This document shows, in pieces, positions 46,461-58,030 of a DNA stretch of 64,000 bases (the first letter of the stretch is position 1; each line of letters begins with the position of its first letter). Both the position numbers and the translations under genes were made by a program. This stretch comes from Paenibacillus sp. An7 (lineage in GTDB: Bacteria; Bacillota; Bacilli; Paenibacillales; Paenibacillaceae), in assembly GCF_009870785.1 (NCBI RefSeq), contig NZ_WTWX01000007.1:115530-179529 (forward strand), read 5' to 3'. Under the pieces are notes generated by a model. That model did no database searches and was not told where the DNA came from. It worked only from the letters and a program-made list of their open reading frames with translations.

Positions 46461-47288
46461 ATGGAATTGTGGTTTACGGAGAAACAAACTGAAGATTTTG
46501 GTATTACAATGAAGATTAAAGAGACTTACGTAAGTGAGAAGACAGATTTTCAGGATTTAGCTATGGTAAAAACCGAAGAGTTCGGCAACATGCTTTTGCT
46601 TGATGGTATGGTAATGACAACAGAAAAAGACGAATTCGTATATCATGAAATGGTTGCGCATCCGGTTCTATATACACATCCAAACCCAGAACAGGTTCTT
46701 GTTGTTGGCGGCGGAGACGGCGGAGTGATTCGTGAAGTATTAAAACACCCGCAGGTGAAAAAGGCAGTTCTGGTTGATATCGATGGAAAAGTTATTGAAT
46801 ATTCCAAAAAATATTTGCCAAGCATTGCGGGTGGGCTAGAAAATCCTCGTGTTGAAGTGCTTGTAAACGATGGTTTCATGCACATTCATGATCATAAGAA
46901 TACTTATGACGTTATTATGGTAGATTCCACTGAACCAGTGGGTCCTGCAGCAAATCTTTTTACGCGTGGATTCTATCAAGGAATTTATGAAGCTTTAAAA
47001 GAGGATGGAATTTTTGTTGCTCAAACGGACAATCCTTGGTTTAAGGCAGATTTAATTCAAAGTGTAAATAAAGATGTGAAGGAAGTATTCCCGATTGTTC
47101 GAGTATACACTGCGAATATTCCAACCTATCCAAGTGGACTGTGGACGTTTACTATGGGAAGCAAGAAATATGATCCGCTTGAAGTGGATGAGAGTGCAAT
47201 TCCGGAAATGGATACAAAATACTATACACCGCGTCTTCACAAAGCAGCATTCGTGTTGCCTAAATTTGTAGAAGATTTGATTAAATAG
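46461..47288 (+). CDS. speE: Spermidine synthase
   Basis: This aminopropyltransferase makes spermidine from putrescine and decarboxylated S-adenosylmethionine. In 275 residues it shows [16 protein letters not shown] (cofactor loop), [17 protein letters not shown], and [10 protein letters not shown] with the catalytic Asp near residue 155. It ends 16 bases before speB. Both have good GGAGG-type sites. The pair is as in B. subtilis. Confidence 0.97.
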   Translation: MELWFTEKQTEDFGITMKIKETYVSEKTDFQDLAMVKTEEFGNMLLLDGMVMTTEKDEFVYHEMVAHPVLYTHPNPEQVLVVGGGDGGVIREVLKHPQVKKAVLVDIDGKVIEYSKKYLPSIAGGLENPRVEVLVNDGFMHIHDHKNTYDVIMVDSTEPVGPAANLFTRGFYQGIYEALKEDGIFVAQTDNPWFKADLIQSVNKDVKEVFPIVRVYTANIPTYPSGLWTFTMGSKKYDPLEVDESAIPEMDTKYYTPRLHKAAFVLPKFVEDLIK

Positions 47289-47304
47289 AGGAGGTCTTTT
47301 ACAG

Positions 47305-48174
47305 ATGAAGCTTGATCAAGCCTATTCAGGCAACGTGTTTATTTGCAGTTCCGAAGATTATGAGGGAGCTAAAGCTGTAATTTATGGCATGCCTATGGAT
47401 TACACGGTAAGTTTCCGCCCAGGTTCTCGTTTTGGCCCGGCACATATTCGTCAGGCTTCAGTTGGACTGGAGGAGTATAGTCCTTATCTCGATAAAAGCA
47501 TTGTAGATATGAATTATTATGATGCAGGAGATTTATTGCTTCCTTTTGGTAATGCAAGCCGCAGTCTCGATGTGATTCGTGAATATGTGGAAGGTTTGCT
47601 TGCAGATGATAAAATTCCAGTTGGTCTAGGCGGAGAACATCTTGTGACTTGGCCGGTAATTGAAGCAACGTATAAAAAATATCCTGATCTTGCGATCATT
47701 CATATTGATGCTCATGCTGATCTTCGTGATCAGTATGAAGGGGAGCCGCTCTCCCACTCTACTCCAATTCGTAAAGCTGCTGAGCTTATGGGTGGAAAGA
47801 ATATCTATCAATTTGGTATTCGTTCTGGTTCAAGAGAAGAGTTCCAGTATGCACGTGAGCATATTAACTTCCATCCGTTCGATGTGGCCGAGCCGTTGAA
47901 GAAAGAACTTCCTTCTATGGGTAATCGACCTGTCTATGTCACCATTGATATTGACGTGCTTGATCCTTCTGCAGCACCGGGAACGGGTACAGCGGAAGCG
48001 GGCGGAATTACTTCTAAAGAACTGTTGGAAGCAATTCATGCGATTGCTGACTCAAATGTAAATGTGGTAGGTTTTGACGTGGTAGAAGTAGCTCCAATCT
48101 ATGATCCTACACAGCAGACGCCGATTGTGGCAGCGAAGCTTCTTCGTGAGATGCTGCTTGGATTTGTGAAGTAA
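47305..48174 (+). CDS. speB: Agmatinase
   Basis: It hydrolyses agmatine to putrescine and urea. The 289-residue protein shows the manganese ligands of the arginase/agmatinase family: GGEHLVTWPV, HIDAHADLRD and TIDIDVLDPSAAPGTGTAEAGG. It feeds putrescine to the speE product next door. AGAGGAGG lies before the ATG, and a terminator follows. Confidence 0.97.
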   Translation: MKLDQAYSGNVFICSSEDYEGAKAVIYGMPMDYTVSFRPGSRFGPAHIRQASVGLEEYSPYLDKSIVDMNYYDAGDLLLPFGNASRSLDVIREYVEGLLADDKIPVGLGGEHLVTWPVIEATYKKYPDLAIIHIDAHADLRDQYEGEPLSHSTPIRKAAELMGGKNIYQFGIRSGSREEFQYAREHINFHPFDVAEPLKKELPSMGNRPVYVTIDIDVLDPSAAPGTGTAEAGGITSKELLEAIHAIADSNVNVVGFDVVEVAPIYDPTQQTPIVAAKLLREMLLGFVK

Positions 48175-48230
48175 ACGATTTGTTTTCAAATCTTTATTAA
48201 ATACGCAGATAAGAGATCTCCGTAAAGAAT

Positions 48231-48285
48231 ACACCCTTTAAACCTCCTGATTTTTTATTAGTCAGAGATTTAAGGGGTGTTTTTA
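48231..48285 (+). terminator. Terminator of speE-speB
   Basis: ACACCCTTTAAA pairs with TTTAAGGGGTGT (one bulge), CTGA and TCAG extend it, and five T follow. Confidence 0.8.
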
Positions 48286-48359
48286 TGCGTGCCGAGCACA
48301 TATTCCTTGTTTCCTACCGAGAATCAGGTTCTTTTTGTAGCTGCAGGCAGGATTTAAAT

Positions 48360-48388
48360 TTGAACAATATCGGTAAACTATATAGAAT
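48360..48388 (+). promoter_or_regulatory. Promoter of ywiB-argS
   Basis: TTGAAC, 17 bases, then TAGAAT, about 55 bases before the gene start. Confidence 0.6.
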
Positions 48389-48442
48389 ATATAAAAGATG
48401 AATGAAGAAAGTACGCCTATGAATAGATGGGAGAAGAAAAAG

Positions 48443-48862
48443 ATGTCAGTATGGAGTCCTGTCAAACTCCAAATTCACAGTGTCGCTGATGGTGAGAAAG
48501 TAAATCAGCAGGTTGTGGGTGAAGCTTTACGGAAAGGTAATGCCTTATATATACGTTATGAGGAAGAAGAACAGCTGCCTGGAAGTAAACCTATTCGTAA
48601 CACGGTGAAGATAACAGACCATAGTGTAAAGCTGATTCGGCACGGCGGTGTAGAATCAGAGCAAACATTTGAACAGGGGAAAAGGCTGCCCGGTTTTTAT
48701 CGTTCACCTTTTAGTTCCTTTGCTTTATCTACCGATACGAAAGAGCTGTCCTTATCCTTGTCGAATTTATCGGGGAAGATTTCGTTCAGCTATGATTTAT
48801 ATGTATTTGAGGAACAATCAGGACAATTGTCTATTAGTATAGAAATTCAGGAGGATCAATAA
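48443..48862 (+). CDS. ywiB: YwiB, DUF1934 protein
   Basis: A 139-residue beta-barrel protein of the DUF1934 family ([43 protein letters not shown]). It lies upstream of argS with a four-base gap, as in B. subtilis. The start at 48443 is chosen for GGGAGAAG upstream; the frame is open 45 bases further. The role is unknown. Confidence 0.88.
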   Translation: MSVWSPVKLQIHSVADGEKVNQQVVGEALRKGNALYIRYEEEEQLPGSKPIRNTVKITDHSVKLIRHGGVESEQTFEQGKRLPGFYRSPFSSFALSTDTKELSLSLSNLSGKISFSYDLYVFEEQSGQLSISIEIQEDQ

Positions 48863-48866
48863 AATC

Positions 48867-50546
48867 ATGACACGCAATCCACTCGATCTAATTAACGAGC
48901 AGGTAACTAAAGGAATTGAAGAAGCCATAATTTCTGCAGGGCTGGTTACCTCAGAAGAAATGCCGAATATTGTACTCGAAGTACCAAAAGATAAGAATCA
49001 TGGAGATCTTGCAACAAATGCAGCGATGCAGCTTACTCGTATTGCTAAGAAAAACCCTCGCATGATCGCTGAACAAATCATTGAACATCTGAATCTTTCC
49101 GATGCAGGGATTGAATCAGCAGAAATCGCGGGACCTGGATTCATTAATTTTCGTTTAACGAAAAGTTACTTGTATCCTATCGTTGAACTTGTTCAAGAAC
49201 AAGGTGACGACTATGGCCGGGTAAATCTGGGCGAAGGACGTAAAGTTCAAGTTGAGTTTGTTAGTGCGAATCCAACAGGAAGCCTTCACTTAGGCCATGC
49301 TCGCGGAGCAGCAGTAGGGGATGCTCTTTGTAATGTGCTCGACTTTGCAGGTTACGAAGTGACTCGTGAATACTATATTAATGATGCCGGTAACCAAGTA
49401 TTTAACCTAAGCAAGTCTATTGAAGCCCGGTATCTTCAAGAGCTGGGTCAAGAAGTTGAGATGCCAGAAGACGGATACCATGGCGCTGATATTCGCGGTT
49501 TTGCTAAAGAGTTAATTGCGGAGAAAGGTTCTTCTCTCCTTGAAATGAGCCCAAGCGATCGTGCAGCATTTTTCAGAGACTATGGTTTAGAGAAAGAACT
49601 TGATAAAATCAAACGTGATCTAGGCCGTTTCCGGGTATCCTTTGATAATTGGTTCAGCGAGACTTCATTATATGATAATGGTGCAGTGCTTAATGCGCTC
49701 GATGAACTACGCGAAAGAAATGAGATTTTTGAAGAAGAAGGAGCAACTTGGCTCGAAACTACGAAGTATGGCGATGATAAGAACCGTGTGCTTATTAAGA
49801 ATGATGGCACCTATACTTATCTGACTCCAGACATTGCTTATCACCGTGATAAATATGCTCGCGGATATGATACCATGATCAATATTTGGGGTGCGGATCA
49901 CCATGGATATATCCCAAGAATGAAAGCGGCAATGGAAGCACTCGGTAATGATCCGGATAAATTGATCGTATTGATTGCCCAAATGGTCAGCTTGTTCCAA
50001 GATGGCGAGAAAGTAAAAATGTCCAAGCGTACAGGTAAAGCAGTAACGATGGAAGATCTGATGGATGAAGTGGGAGTAGATGCAATTCGCTACTTCTTTA
50101 CAATGCGCAGTATGGATTCTCATCTTGATTTTGATATGGATTTGGCCATTTCCACTTCCAATGAGAACCCAGTATTCTATGTTCAATATGCACATGCTCG
50201 TGTATGCAGCGTATATCGTCAGGCAGAAGAGCAAGGAATAACGGTTTATCCAGTGCGTGATGTTGATCTATCCAAGCTGACTTCCGAACATGAATACAAC
50301 TTGCTTCGCAAGCTTGGTGAGTTCCCTGAAGAAATTGCAACCGCAGCAAAAGGACATGCACCGCACCGCATCGTTCGTTATGTATATGAACTGGCCTCTA
50401 TGTTCCACAGTTATTACAAGGCTGAACGAGTAATTACAGATGATGCAGAACAAACACAAGCTCGTCTTGCTCTGCTCGGTGCAGTACGTATCGTAATTAA
50501 CAATGCGTTGAAGCTAGTAGGCGTAAGCGCTCCGGAAAAAATGTAA
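48867..50546 (+). CDS. argS: Arginyl-tRNA synthetase
   Basis: This 559-residue class I synthetase shows the ArgS N-terminal domain ([17 protein letters not shown]), the HIGH variant [12 protein letters not shown] near residue 135, [13 protein letters not shown] near residue 387, and the DALR anticodon domain at the end. AGGAGG lies eleven bases before the ATG. A terminator follows. Confidence 0.98.
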   Translation: MTRNPLDLINEQVTKGIEEAIISAGLVTSEEMPNIVLEVPKDKNHGDLATNAAMQLTRIAKKNPRMIAEQIIEHLNLSDAGIESAEIAGPGFINFRLTKSYLYPIVELVQEQGDDYGRVNLGEGRKVQVEFVSANPTGSLHLGHARGAAVGDALCNVLDFAGYEVTREYYINDAGNQVFNLSKSIEARYLQELGQEVEMPEDGYHGADIRGFAKELIAEKGSSLLEMSPSDRAAFFRDYGLEKELDKIKRDLGRFRVSFDNWFSETSLYDNGAVLNALDELRERNEIFEEEGATWLETTKYGDDKNRVLIKNDGTYTYLTPDIAYHRDKYARGYDTMINIWGADHHGYIPRMKAAMEALGNDPDKLIVLIAQMVSLFQDGEKVKMSKRTGKAVTMEDLMDEVGVDAIRYFFTMRSMDSHLDFDMDLAISTSNENPVFYVQYAHARVCSVYRQAEEQGITVYPVRDVDLSKLTSEHEYNLLRKLGEFPEEIATAAKGHAPHRIVRYVYELASMFHSYYKAERVITDDAEQTQARLALLGAVRIVINNALKLVGVSAPEKM

Positions 50547-50577
50547 GAACGTTTATGTACCTCTGCTGAAAACAAAT

Positions 50578-50607
50578 AAAACCCTCCTTTGAACGGGAGG
50601 GTTTTTT
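50578..50607 (+). terminator. Terminator of ywiB-argS
   Basis: AAACCCTCC pairs with GGGAGGGTTT around TTTGAAC, followed by six T. It also lies between convergent genes and can serve both. Confidence 0.9.
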
Positions 50608-50669
50608 GTTTGTTTTAAGTTCCTATGAAATTATCATTAGCTGGTTGCGATTTAGCTGTTTTATGAAAT

Positions 50670-51824
50670 TCATAATTTCATCCCTTCCCGAAGAAGGCGC
50701 AGTGCATGCAATTCTCCCCCTTGTTCAGTCCCTCTTGTGGCTTTACGGGAACGCAAAGGGGTTGCTGTTTTCCTAATTAGGTTCTTAATTTCATCAGGAG
50801 ATAAGCCGGGTTTCTCCGCCATAAGTAGCGCAATTGCCCCGCTCACATGCGAAGTTGCCATCGATGTTCCGCTCATTTCATGATATCTTCCCTGTACCCA
50901 GCAGGAGTTTATATTTTTTCCTGGTGCATAGATATCTACATGCGGACCTCTGTTGCTAAAATCAGCGATTTGCCGATTCTCATCTGATGCCCCTACTGAA
51001 ATGGTTTGAGCATATCTTGCTGGATAATCAATGCTTCTTCGTTTCCCATCATTCCCTGAAGATGCAACGATAACAATACCTTGTTTGGTGGCTCTGTTAA
51101 CGACATCCAGGAGCGCTTTACTCTTAGTCCTCATACCAAAGCTCATATTGATGATATCTACTCGGTTCCGGACACACCAATCAATCCCTAGAATGATATC
51201 GGATACATAGGCAGAGCCTTGATTGTCAAAAGCTTTAACCGGATAAATAACGGATCTCGGCGCCACACCTATAATTCCTTCCATGCTGTTCGCTGCTGCG
51301 ATCGTTCCTGCAATATGAGTGCCATGACCGTTATCATCAAGCGGGAGCATATTCCTATTCAGCAAGTTGATTCCTCTAGCCAATGAATGTCTAAGATCAG
51401 GATGCTGATAATCAGCTCCAGTATCAATAACGGCAATTTTAATTTTATGTCCCGTTGACGTAGACCATGCCTTAGGAGCTCGGATTTGTTTTACTCCCCA
51501 AGGGACACCCAGACTGCTTTCTGGTTTTGGAATCCGTGCAGAAGCGAAGTGGACCTTGATTTTAGTGTCCTGTTCAACAATAACTTCGTTGTGAGAGTGA
51601 ATGAGTCTTGCGGAGGAGGGGAGAGGGACAATGAGCGCTCTTATTAAATGCGAGGCACGTATATACTGTAGCTTGCTGAGGGAAGATTTCATTTTGCGTA
51701 ATTGATCTAGGCAGTCCCAGTATTGGTGTGGTTTCATAAAACGGATAATTTGATGTCTTCCGACTGGGCGGGAGGTGTGCTCAATTTCATTATGGATCAT
51801 TTTTAAAAATGTGGAATAGTCCAT
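50670..51824 (-). CDS. Subtilisin-like serine protease, probably intracellular
   Basis: The 384-residue protein has the full catalytic triad: AVIDTGADYQHPDL (Asp), NGHGTHIAGT (His) and SGTSMATSHVSG (Ser). No signal peptide is seen. An N-terminal region of about 105 residues precedes the peptidase part and may be a propeptide or inhibitor-like piece. This suggests an intracellular or non-classically exported subtilase. The ATG at 51824 is preferred because GAGGGGG lies upstream; the frame begins nine codons earlier. It converges on argS. Confidence 0.9.
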   Translation of the reverse strand: MDYSTFLKMIHNEIEHTSRPVGRHQIIRFMKPHQYWDCLDQLRKMKSSLSKLQYIRASHLIRALIVPLPSSARLIHSHNEVIVEQDTKIKVHFASARIPKPESSLGVPWGVKQIRAPKAWSTSTGHKIKIAVIDTGADYQHPDLRHSLARGINLLNRNMLPLDDNGHGTHIAGTIAAANSMEGIIGVAPRSVIYPVKAFDNQGSAYVSDIILGIDWCVRNRVDIINMSFGMRTKSKALLDVVNRATKQGIVIVASSGNDGKRRSIDYPARYAQTISVGASDENRQIADFSNRGPHVDIYAPGKNINSCWVQGRYHEMSGTSMATSHVSGAIALLMAEKPGLSPDEIKNLIRKTATPLRSRKATRGTEQGGELHALRLLREGMKL

Positions 51825-51967
51825 TTTGGGAAGTCCCCCTCTGGATGCCATGCTTGAGGTATACTATGAGGAGGACATCCGAACTGCATGGGAAACTTGC
51901 CTGTTTTTTTTAATAAATAGGCCATTTGGTTCGTGTCAAAACGGAAGAATACTCATACTATACATGG

Positions 51968-52057
51968 AGAGCTTCATAGCTCTTGCGGGGACCCGTAGAA
52001 GAGTATTTCTTCAGGGCGGATACAGTCAGAAGACGGGGGAGGGACCTCCGTCTTTTT
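51968..52057 (+). ncRNA. Candidate small RNA upstream of rpoE
   Basis: A possible promoter (GTGTCA, 17 bases, TACTAT at 51956-51961) precedes about 90 bases that end in a strong hairpin: AAGACGG(GGG) against CCTCCGTCTT around AGGGA, then five T. Inside are AGAGC/GCTCT and CGGG/CCCG hairpins. No sensible protein frame fits. It lies in the 400-base gap between the protease and rpoE. Confidence 0.4.
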
Positions 52058-52238
52058 AAATTTTGGATTCGCTTTAAAAGAAGCGAAATTATTTTTGCAA
52101 GATATCTCCTTACATAAAACTTGCATTTTAGTGCTAAATAGGTTTTACTTATGTTTGTTAATGGATATGTTAGATATAGATCCAAGTTATTGAAACGAAA
52201 AAAGTCAGTGAATTATGTGTGAGAGGAAGTGTCCGCAA

Positions 52239-52778
52239 GTGAGTACCTCACTCAAATTAAAATTAGATCCAGAGCAAATTCGTGAGATGCCGTTAGTTGA
52301 CTTGGCATTTATGGTATTGAAAGCAGTCAATACACCGATGTACTACCGTGATCTTATGCAAGAGGTAGCTAAACAACGTGGTTTGAATGCTGCAGAATCA
52401 AATGATGTCATCGCTCAGCTATATACCGAAATCAATATTGATGGTCGTTTTGCCTATGTAGGCACGAATCTTTGGGGATTGAAACGTTGGTACCCAATAG
52501 ATAAGTCTGAGGACGGTGTAACTGGTACGAAACGTCCAAGAATCATCAATGATGACGATGATGATGATGAGGAATATGTTGAGGAAGAAGATACACTAGA
52601 CACATTTGTAAATGAAAAAGAAGATTTCGATAGTCCAGATGAAGACGAAGACGAAGATCTCTTTGATGACGATTCTGATGACGAAGAAGAAATCATCGGT
52701 GATGAAGAACTTGATGAAGAGGACGACCTGGAAGAAGAAGACGATGACTCTTCAGAAGATGAAGACGATTTAAATTAG
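52239..52778 (+). CDS. rpoE: RNA polymerase delta subunit
   Basis: In 179 residues the N-terminal HARE-HTH domain (EMPLVDLAFMVLKAVNTPMYYRDLM, then IDGRFAYVGTNLWGLKRW) is followed from about residue 100 by a tail almost entirely of Asp and Glu. Delta lowers RNA polymerase affinity for nucleic acid and speeds recycling. GTG 52239, nine bases after AGAGGAAG, is chosen over the ATG at 52215. It precedes pyrG, as in B. subtilis. Confidence 0.95.
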   Translation: MSTSLKLKLDPEQIREMPLVDLAFMVLKAVNTPMYYRDLMQEVAKQRGLNAAESNDVIAQLYTEINIDGRFAYVGTNLWGLKRWYPIDKSEDGVTGTKRPRIINDDDDDDEEYVEEEDTLDTFVNEKEDFDSPDEDEDEDLFDDDSDDEEEIIGDEELDEEDDLEEEDDDSSEDEDDLN

Positions 52779-52813
52779 TCCCAAACCTAGTCTTATAAAG
52801 TCTGTGAACATCC

Positions 52814-52843
52814 TTGACAAAAGATCATGCAAACGAGTAAACT
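52814..52843 (+). promoter_or_regulatory. Promoter of pyrG with GGGC start
   Basis: TTGACA, 18 bases, TAAACT. Eight bases later the predicted start is GGGC (52851-52854), the start sequence needed for CTP-sensitive re-iteration. Confidence 0.75.
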
Positions 52844-52850
52844 ATTGCAT

Positions 52851-52926
52851 GGGCTTATGATTGAACGACAATAATTACACTTGTTTTTATATAAAAAAGT
52901 GCCCCGTTTTTCGGGTGTGCTTTTTT
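52851..52926 (+). promoter_or_regulatory. CTP-sensing attenuator of pyrG
   Basis: The leader starts with GGGC and ends in a terminator: AAAAAAGTGCCCCG against CGGGTGTGCTTTTTT, fourteen pairs with one bulge. The 5' arm holds CCCC plus a U run. When CTP is low, polymerase stalls at C4 and adds extra G. The G-rich 5' end can then pair with that arm and prevent termination. This is the known B. subtilis pyrG mechanism, inferred here from sequence. A weaker hairpin with seven T follows at 52964-52996. Confidence 0.8.
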
Positions 52927-53081
52927 GTTTTTTATAGGGGAAGTTGATAGGTAAGAAAATGGACCGCCTTGAACGTGTGAGGCGGGATGTTTTTTTGCAA
53001 GCAATTTTTGCATGTTCCCTTTTTTACGATGATAACCTGAAAAATGGGTTAGGATAACATCATAATGTCGCCTGATTTTAA

Positions 53082-54719
<1,638 letters not shown>

Positions 54720-54764
54720 AGATCGGAACAAAGTCCCAGATCGGGCTTTGATTAATATAGATAC

Positions 54765-54791
54765 AAAAGACCCCGTCCAGGGGTCTTTTTT
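54765..54791 (+). terminator. Terminator of pyrG
   Basis: AAAAGACCCC pairs with GGGGTCTTTT around GTCCA, with T following. Confidence 0.92.
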
Positions 54792-54806
54792 GTTTGAGCA
54801 AGAGAA

Positions 54807-54833
54807 GCAGGATTTATCAGAGAAAGGTAGAAT
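54807..54833 (+). promoter_or_regulatory. Sigma-H promoter of spo0F
   Basis: GCAGGATTT (-35), 11 bases, GTAGAAT (-10). It matches every position of the consensus RNAGGAWWW and RNNGAAT. A second, weaker pair, TTAGGTAAC and GTAGAAT, lies at about 54860-54890. Confidence 0.75.
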
Positions 54834-54914
54834 CTTTAAATAAATAACCTAATGGTCATTTAGGTAACAATGATGAGCGGGTAGAATCAAGAGATAAGAT
54901 CGCAGGAGGTTTAG

Positions 54915-55289
54915 ATGAATAATAAAAAGGTGCTCATTGTCGATGATCAAAATGGAATTCGGATTTTGCTCATGGAGGTATTTAACAGTGAAGGGTATAC
55001 AACTTATCAAGCAGCCAATGGTAAGGTCGCTCTTGAGATTGTTGAGAAGCATACCCCTGATCTTGTCCTGTTAGATATGAAAATCCCTGGAATGGATGGT
55101 CTGGAGATTCTTAAACATATTAAGGAAATGAATCCTTCCATAAAAGTGATTATGATGACGGCATATGGAGAACTAGATATGATTAAAGAAGCAACAGAGC
55201 TGGGTGCACTTATGCATTTTACGAAGCCTTTTGATATTGATGAGATGCGGGTTGCGGTAAATATGCAGCTAAGCGGGGTAAACACATAG
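54915..55289 (+). CDS. spo0F: Spo0F, sporulation phosphorelay response regulator
   Basis: This 124-residue single receiver domain takes phosphate from the sporulation kinases and passes it to Spo0B. The acidic pocket VDDQ (10-11), the phosphorylated Asp in [11 protein letters not shown] (residue 54), Thr82 and Lys104 are all at canonical positions. No output domain follows. GCAGGAGG precedes the ATG. It sits between pyrG and fbaA as in B. subtilis and has a sigma-H promoter. Confidence 0.97.
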   Translation: MNNKKVLIVDDQNGIRILLMEVFNSEGYTTYQAANGKVALEIVEKHTPDLVLLDMKIPGMDGLEILKHIKEMNPSIKVIMMTAYGELDMIKEATELGALMHFTKPFDIDEMRVAVNMQLSGVNT

Positions 55290-55478
55290 TAAGGAAGGTG
55301 TATGAAGTTCTGTCTTCCTGGGCAGGATTTTTTGTAGTGGGTTTTTCCCTGTGGAAAAGAGCACAGCTATTTTTATTACCTATGTTTAGTATTTGACATG
55401 GGATGTGGTATAATAAGTCTCGTATGTGAAGTCGGCTTTAAACCATAGACAAACAATCATTTTAGGAGGATTTAAACC

Positions 55479-56333
55479 ATGCCATTAGTATCTATGACAG
55501 ACATGTTGAACAAAGCACTTGAAGGTAAATATGCAGTTGGACAATTTAACATCAATAACCTTGAGTGGACTCAAGCAATCTTGGGTGCAGCTGAACAAGA
55601 AAAATCTCCAGTGATTCTAGGTGTTTCTGAAGGTGCAGCTCGTCACATGGGCGGTTTCTATACCGTTGTAAAAATGGTGGAAGGTCTTATGCACGATATG
55701 AAAATTTCCGTGCCTGTAGCAATTCACCTGGACCATGGTTCCAGCTTTGATAAATGTAAAGAAGCGATTGACGCTGGTTTCACTTCCGTTATGATCGACG
55801 GATCTCACCATCCAATCGACGAGAACGTTCAAATCACAAAACAAGTGGTTGATTATGCTCACTCCAAAAATGTTTCTGTTGAAGCAGAAGTTGGTATCGT
55901 TGGTGGACAAGAGGATGATGTTGTTGGTGAAGTAATGTACGCGAAACTTGACGATTGCCTTCGCATCGTTAACGAAACAGGTATCGATACACTTGCTCCA
56001 GCTCTTGGTTCTGTACACGGTCCTTACAAAGGCGAACCAAACCTTGGATTCAAAGAGATGGAAGAAATCTGCAACGCAGTTCATACTCCACTTGTTCTTC
56101 ATGGTGGTACAGGAATTCCTGAACATGACATCAAAAAAGCAATTTCTTTGGGAACATCCAAAATCAATGTAAACACAGAGAACCAAATCGCATTCGCTAA
56201 AGTTGTTCGCGAAGTTCTTGCTGCAAAACCAGATGCTTACGATCCTCGTACGTTCATCCAACCAGGACGTGAAGCAATCAAAGAAACAGTTGTTGGAAAA
56301 ATTCGTGAATTCGGATCCAACAATAAAGCATAA
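55479..56333 (+). CDS. fbaA: Class II fructose-1,6-bisphosphate aldolase
   Basis: This zinc-dependent aldolase splits fructose-1,6-bisphosphate in glycolysis and works backwards in gluconeogenesis. In 284 residues it shows [11 protein letters not shown] with the catalytic Asp and zinc His, [14 protein letters not shown], and [17 protein letters not shown]. An extended -10 (TGGTATAAT at 55406-55414) and AGGAGG precede it. Codon use is strongly biased, as for a highly expressed gene. Confidence 0.98.
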   Translation: MPLVSMTDMLNKALEGKYAVGQFNINNLEWTQAILGAAEQEKSPVILGVSEGAARHMGGFYTVVKMVEGLMHDMKISVPVAIHLDHGSSFDKCKEAIDAGFTSVMIDGSHHPIDENVQITKQVVDYAHSKNVSVEAEVGIVGGQEDDVVGEVMYAKLDDCLRIVNETGIDTLAPALGSVHGPYKGEPNLGFKEMEEICNAVHTPLVLHGGTGIPEHDIKKAISLGTSKINVNTENQIAFAKVVREVLAAKPDAYDPRTFIQPGREAIKETVVGKIREFGSNNKA

Positions 56334-56366
56334 GATTGCTCTTTAATTAATGATATAGCTATTAAT

Positions 56367-56402
56367 GGAAACACACCGCTTAGTCGGTGTGTTTCCATTT
56401 TT
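56367..56402 (+). terminator. Terminator of fbaA
   Basis: GGAAACACACCG and CGGTGTGTTTCC form a perfect 12-base stem around CTTAGT, followed by a T-rich stretch. Confidence 0.93.
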
Positions 56403-56503
56403 AATACAATTTTTAATTCGTGATTAGGATATGTTATACTAAACTTTGCCAATTAGAACTTTTTTTTCGGCTAGAAGTGATTTCTAGGGGGACCCTTTAC
56501 CTT

Positions 56504-57757
56504 ATGGAAAAATTAATGATTAGTGGTGGACGTCCACTTCAAGGTACCGTTACGATCAGCGGTGCTAAAAACAGTGCGATTGCACTGATTCCGGCAGCGA
56601 TTTTAGCCGAATCAGAAGTTATACTTGATAATTTACCTTTACTCAGTGATGTTGCTGTTTATTCCGAAATTCTTGAAGAACTTGGTGCAAATGTTTCATG
56701 GGAAGGCAACCAGATGAGAATTGATCCTACACACATTATCTCGCTGCCGATGCCTAATGGTCCCGTTAAGAAACTTCGTGCTTCCTACTATATGATGGGA
56801 GCGATGCTTGGTCGTTTTAAGGAAGCAGTTATTGGACTTCCTGGAGGATGTAACTTTGAGCCTCGGCCAATTGACCAACATATCAAGGGGTTTGAAGCTC
56901 TGGGCGCTACAGTTACTAATGAACATGGAGCTATTCATCTTCACGCGAAGGAATTAAAAGGCGCTAAGATCTATTTGGACGTTGTTAGTGTAGGGGCAAC
57001 TATTAATATTATGCTTGCGGCCACTCGTGCCAAAGGCTCTACAATTATCGAAAATGCGGCTAAAGAGCCTGAGATTATAGATGTAGCAACACTTTTGAAT
57101 TCTATGGGTGCTTCTATTAAGGGAGCAGGTACAGAGACGATTCGAATTGAAGGCAAGTCGGAACTCCGAGGCTGCCGTCATTCTATTATCCCTGACCGTA
57201 TCCAAGCTGGAACCTATATGATCGCAGCAGCAGCGACACGTGGGAACGTTCTTATTGACAATGTCATTCCTAAACATCTGGAAGCATTAACAGCCAAGCT
57301 GATTGAGATGGGTGTGGGGATTGAAGAACTTGACGAGAGCATTCGAGTTATTGGAAAACAAAATTATGGGAGCATTGATGTTAAGGCGCTTGTTTATCCG
57401 GGCTTCGCAACGGACTTGCAATCACCAATGACGAGTCTACTGACGCAGGCAGATGGAGTCAGTGTGCTGAGCGACTTTGTATATAGCAACCGTTTCAAGC
57501 ATGTTCCTGAACTAGCCCGAATGGGTGCAAAGATACGAGTTGAGGGGCGCTCTGCCATTATAGAAGGACACCCGCTTAATGCAGCGAAAGTAAAAGCAAC
57601 AGATTTACGTGCTGGTGCTGCGTTAGTTATTGCTGGACTGACTGTAAGTGAAGGAATTACAGAAGTGACCGGAGTAGAGTTTATCGATCGGGGTTATGAT
57701 CATCTGGTTACCAACTTGAGAGAGCTTGGTGCTGACGTTTGGCGACAGAATGACTAA
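56504..57757 (+). CDS. murA: UDP-N-acetylglucosamine 1-carboxyvinyltransferase (MurA2/MurZ type)
   Basis: The first committed step of peptidoglycan synthesis, and the target of fosfomycin. The 417-residue protein has [15 protein letters not shown] at the start, and the catalytic Cys in [15 protein letters not shown] at about residue 117. The second domain ends with [12 protein letters not shown]. Its place between fbaA and rho matches B. subtilis murZ (murAB), the second copy. The ATG at 56504 is eleven bases after AGGGGGA; the frame extends upstream through AT-rich promoter sequence. Confidence 0.95.
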   Translation: MEKLMISGGRPLQGTVTISGAKNSAIALIPAAILAESEVILDNLPLLSDVAVYSEILEELGANVSWEGNQMRIDPTHIISLPMPNGPVKKLRASYYMMGAMLGRFKEAVIGLPGGCNFEPRPIDQHIKGFEALGATVTNEHGAIHLHAKELKGAKIYLDVVSVGATINIMLAATRAKGSTIIENAAKEPEIIDVATLLNSMGASIKGAGTETIRIEGKSELRGCRHSIIPDRIQAGTYMIAAAATRGNVLIDNVIPKHLEALTAKLIEMGVGIEELDESIRVIGKQNYGSIDVKALVYPGFATDLQSPMTSLLTQADGVSVLSDFVYSNRFKHVPELARMGAKIRVEGRSAIIEGHPLNAAKVKATDLRAGAALVIAGLTVSEGITEVTGVEFIDRGYDHLVTNLRELGADVWRQND

Positions 57758-57770
57758 GAACTGATTATTA

Positions 57771-57835
57771 TTTTCATAAGGGGTATTAAAACCTGTGCAA
57801 GAAGTATATCTTCGGTTGAATATCCCTTGTGAAAA
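57771..57835 (+). other. Long hairpin between murA and rho
   Basis: TTTTCATAAGGGGTATT pairs fully with AATATCCCTTGTGAAAA (17 pairs, two G-U), and AACC/GGTT with AAGA/TCTT continue it inward. It is followed by AAATGGG, not a T run, so it is not a classical terminator on the plus strand. Confidence 0.6.
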
Positions 57836-57895
57836 TGGGTAAACCTATTTTATAGATTTGTTTATTACAGTGTATGAAAGCGCGGAACATATCAT

Positions 57896-57925
57896 TTGCA
57901 ATATACAGGGTATTTTCCGTACAAT
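57896..57925 (+). promoter_or_regulatory. Promoter of rho
   Basis: TTGCAA, 18 bases, then TACAAT at 57920. The leader is about 100 bases. Confidence 0.7.
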
Positions 57926-58030
57926 GGAGAATAAGAGCATCTGAATGTAACTCATGAGCTTATAATAAAAGGCTGCACCGTCAGCTGTTCTCCTTACAAC
58001 GGACTTAATAATTGAATAGGTGGTTATTTT

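Noticed and set aside
51826..52059. 77-codon frame over the candidate small RNA
   Set aside because: Composition is unlike coding sequence, no ribosome site precedes it, and it ends in the terminator hairpin.
52454..52696. Poly-serine frame on the minus strand
   Set aside because: It is the antisense of the Asp/Glu codons in the rpoE tail.
55392..55414. TTGACA and TATAAT before fbaA as a standard promoter
   Set aside because: They are only about ten bases apart; an extended -10 (TGGTATAAT) is the better reading.
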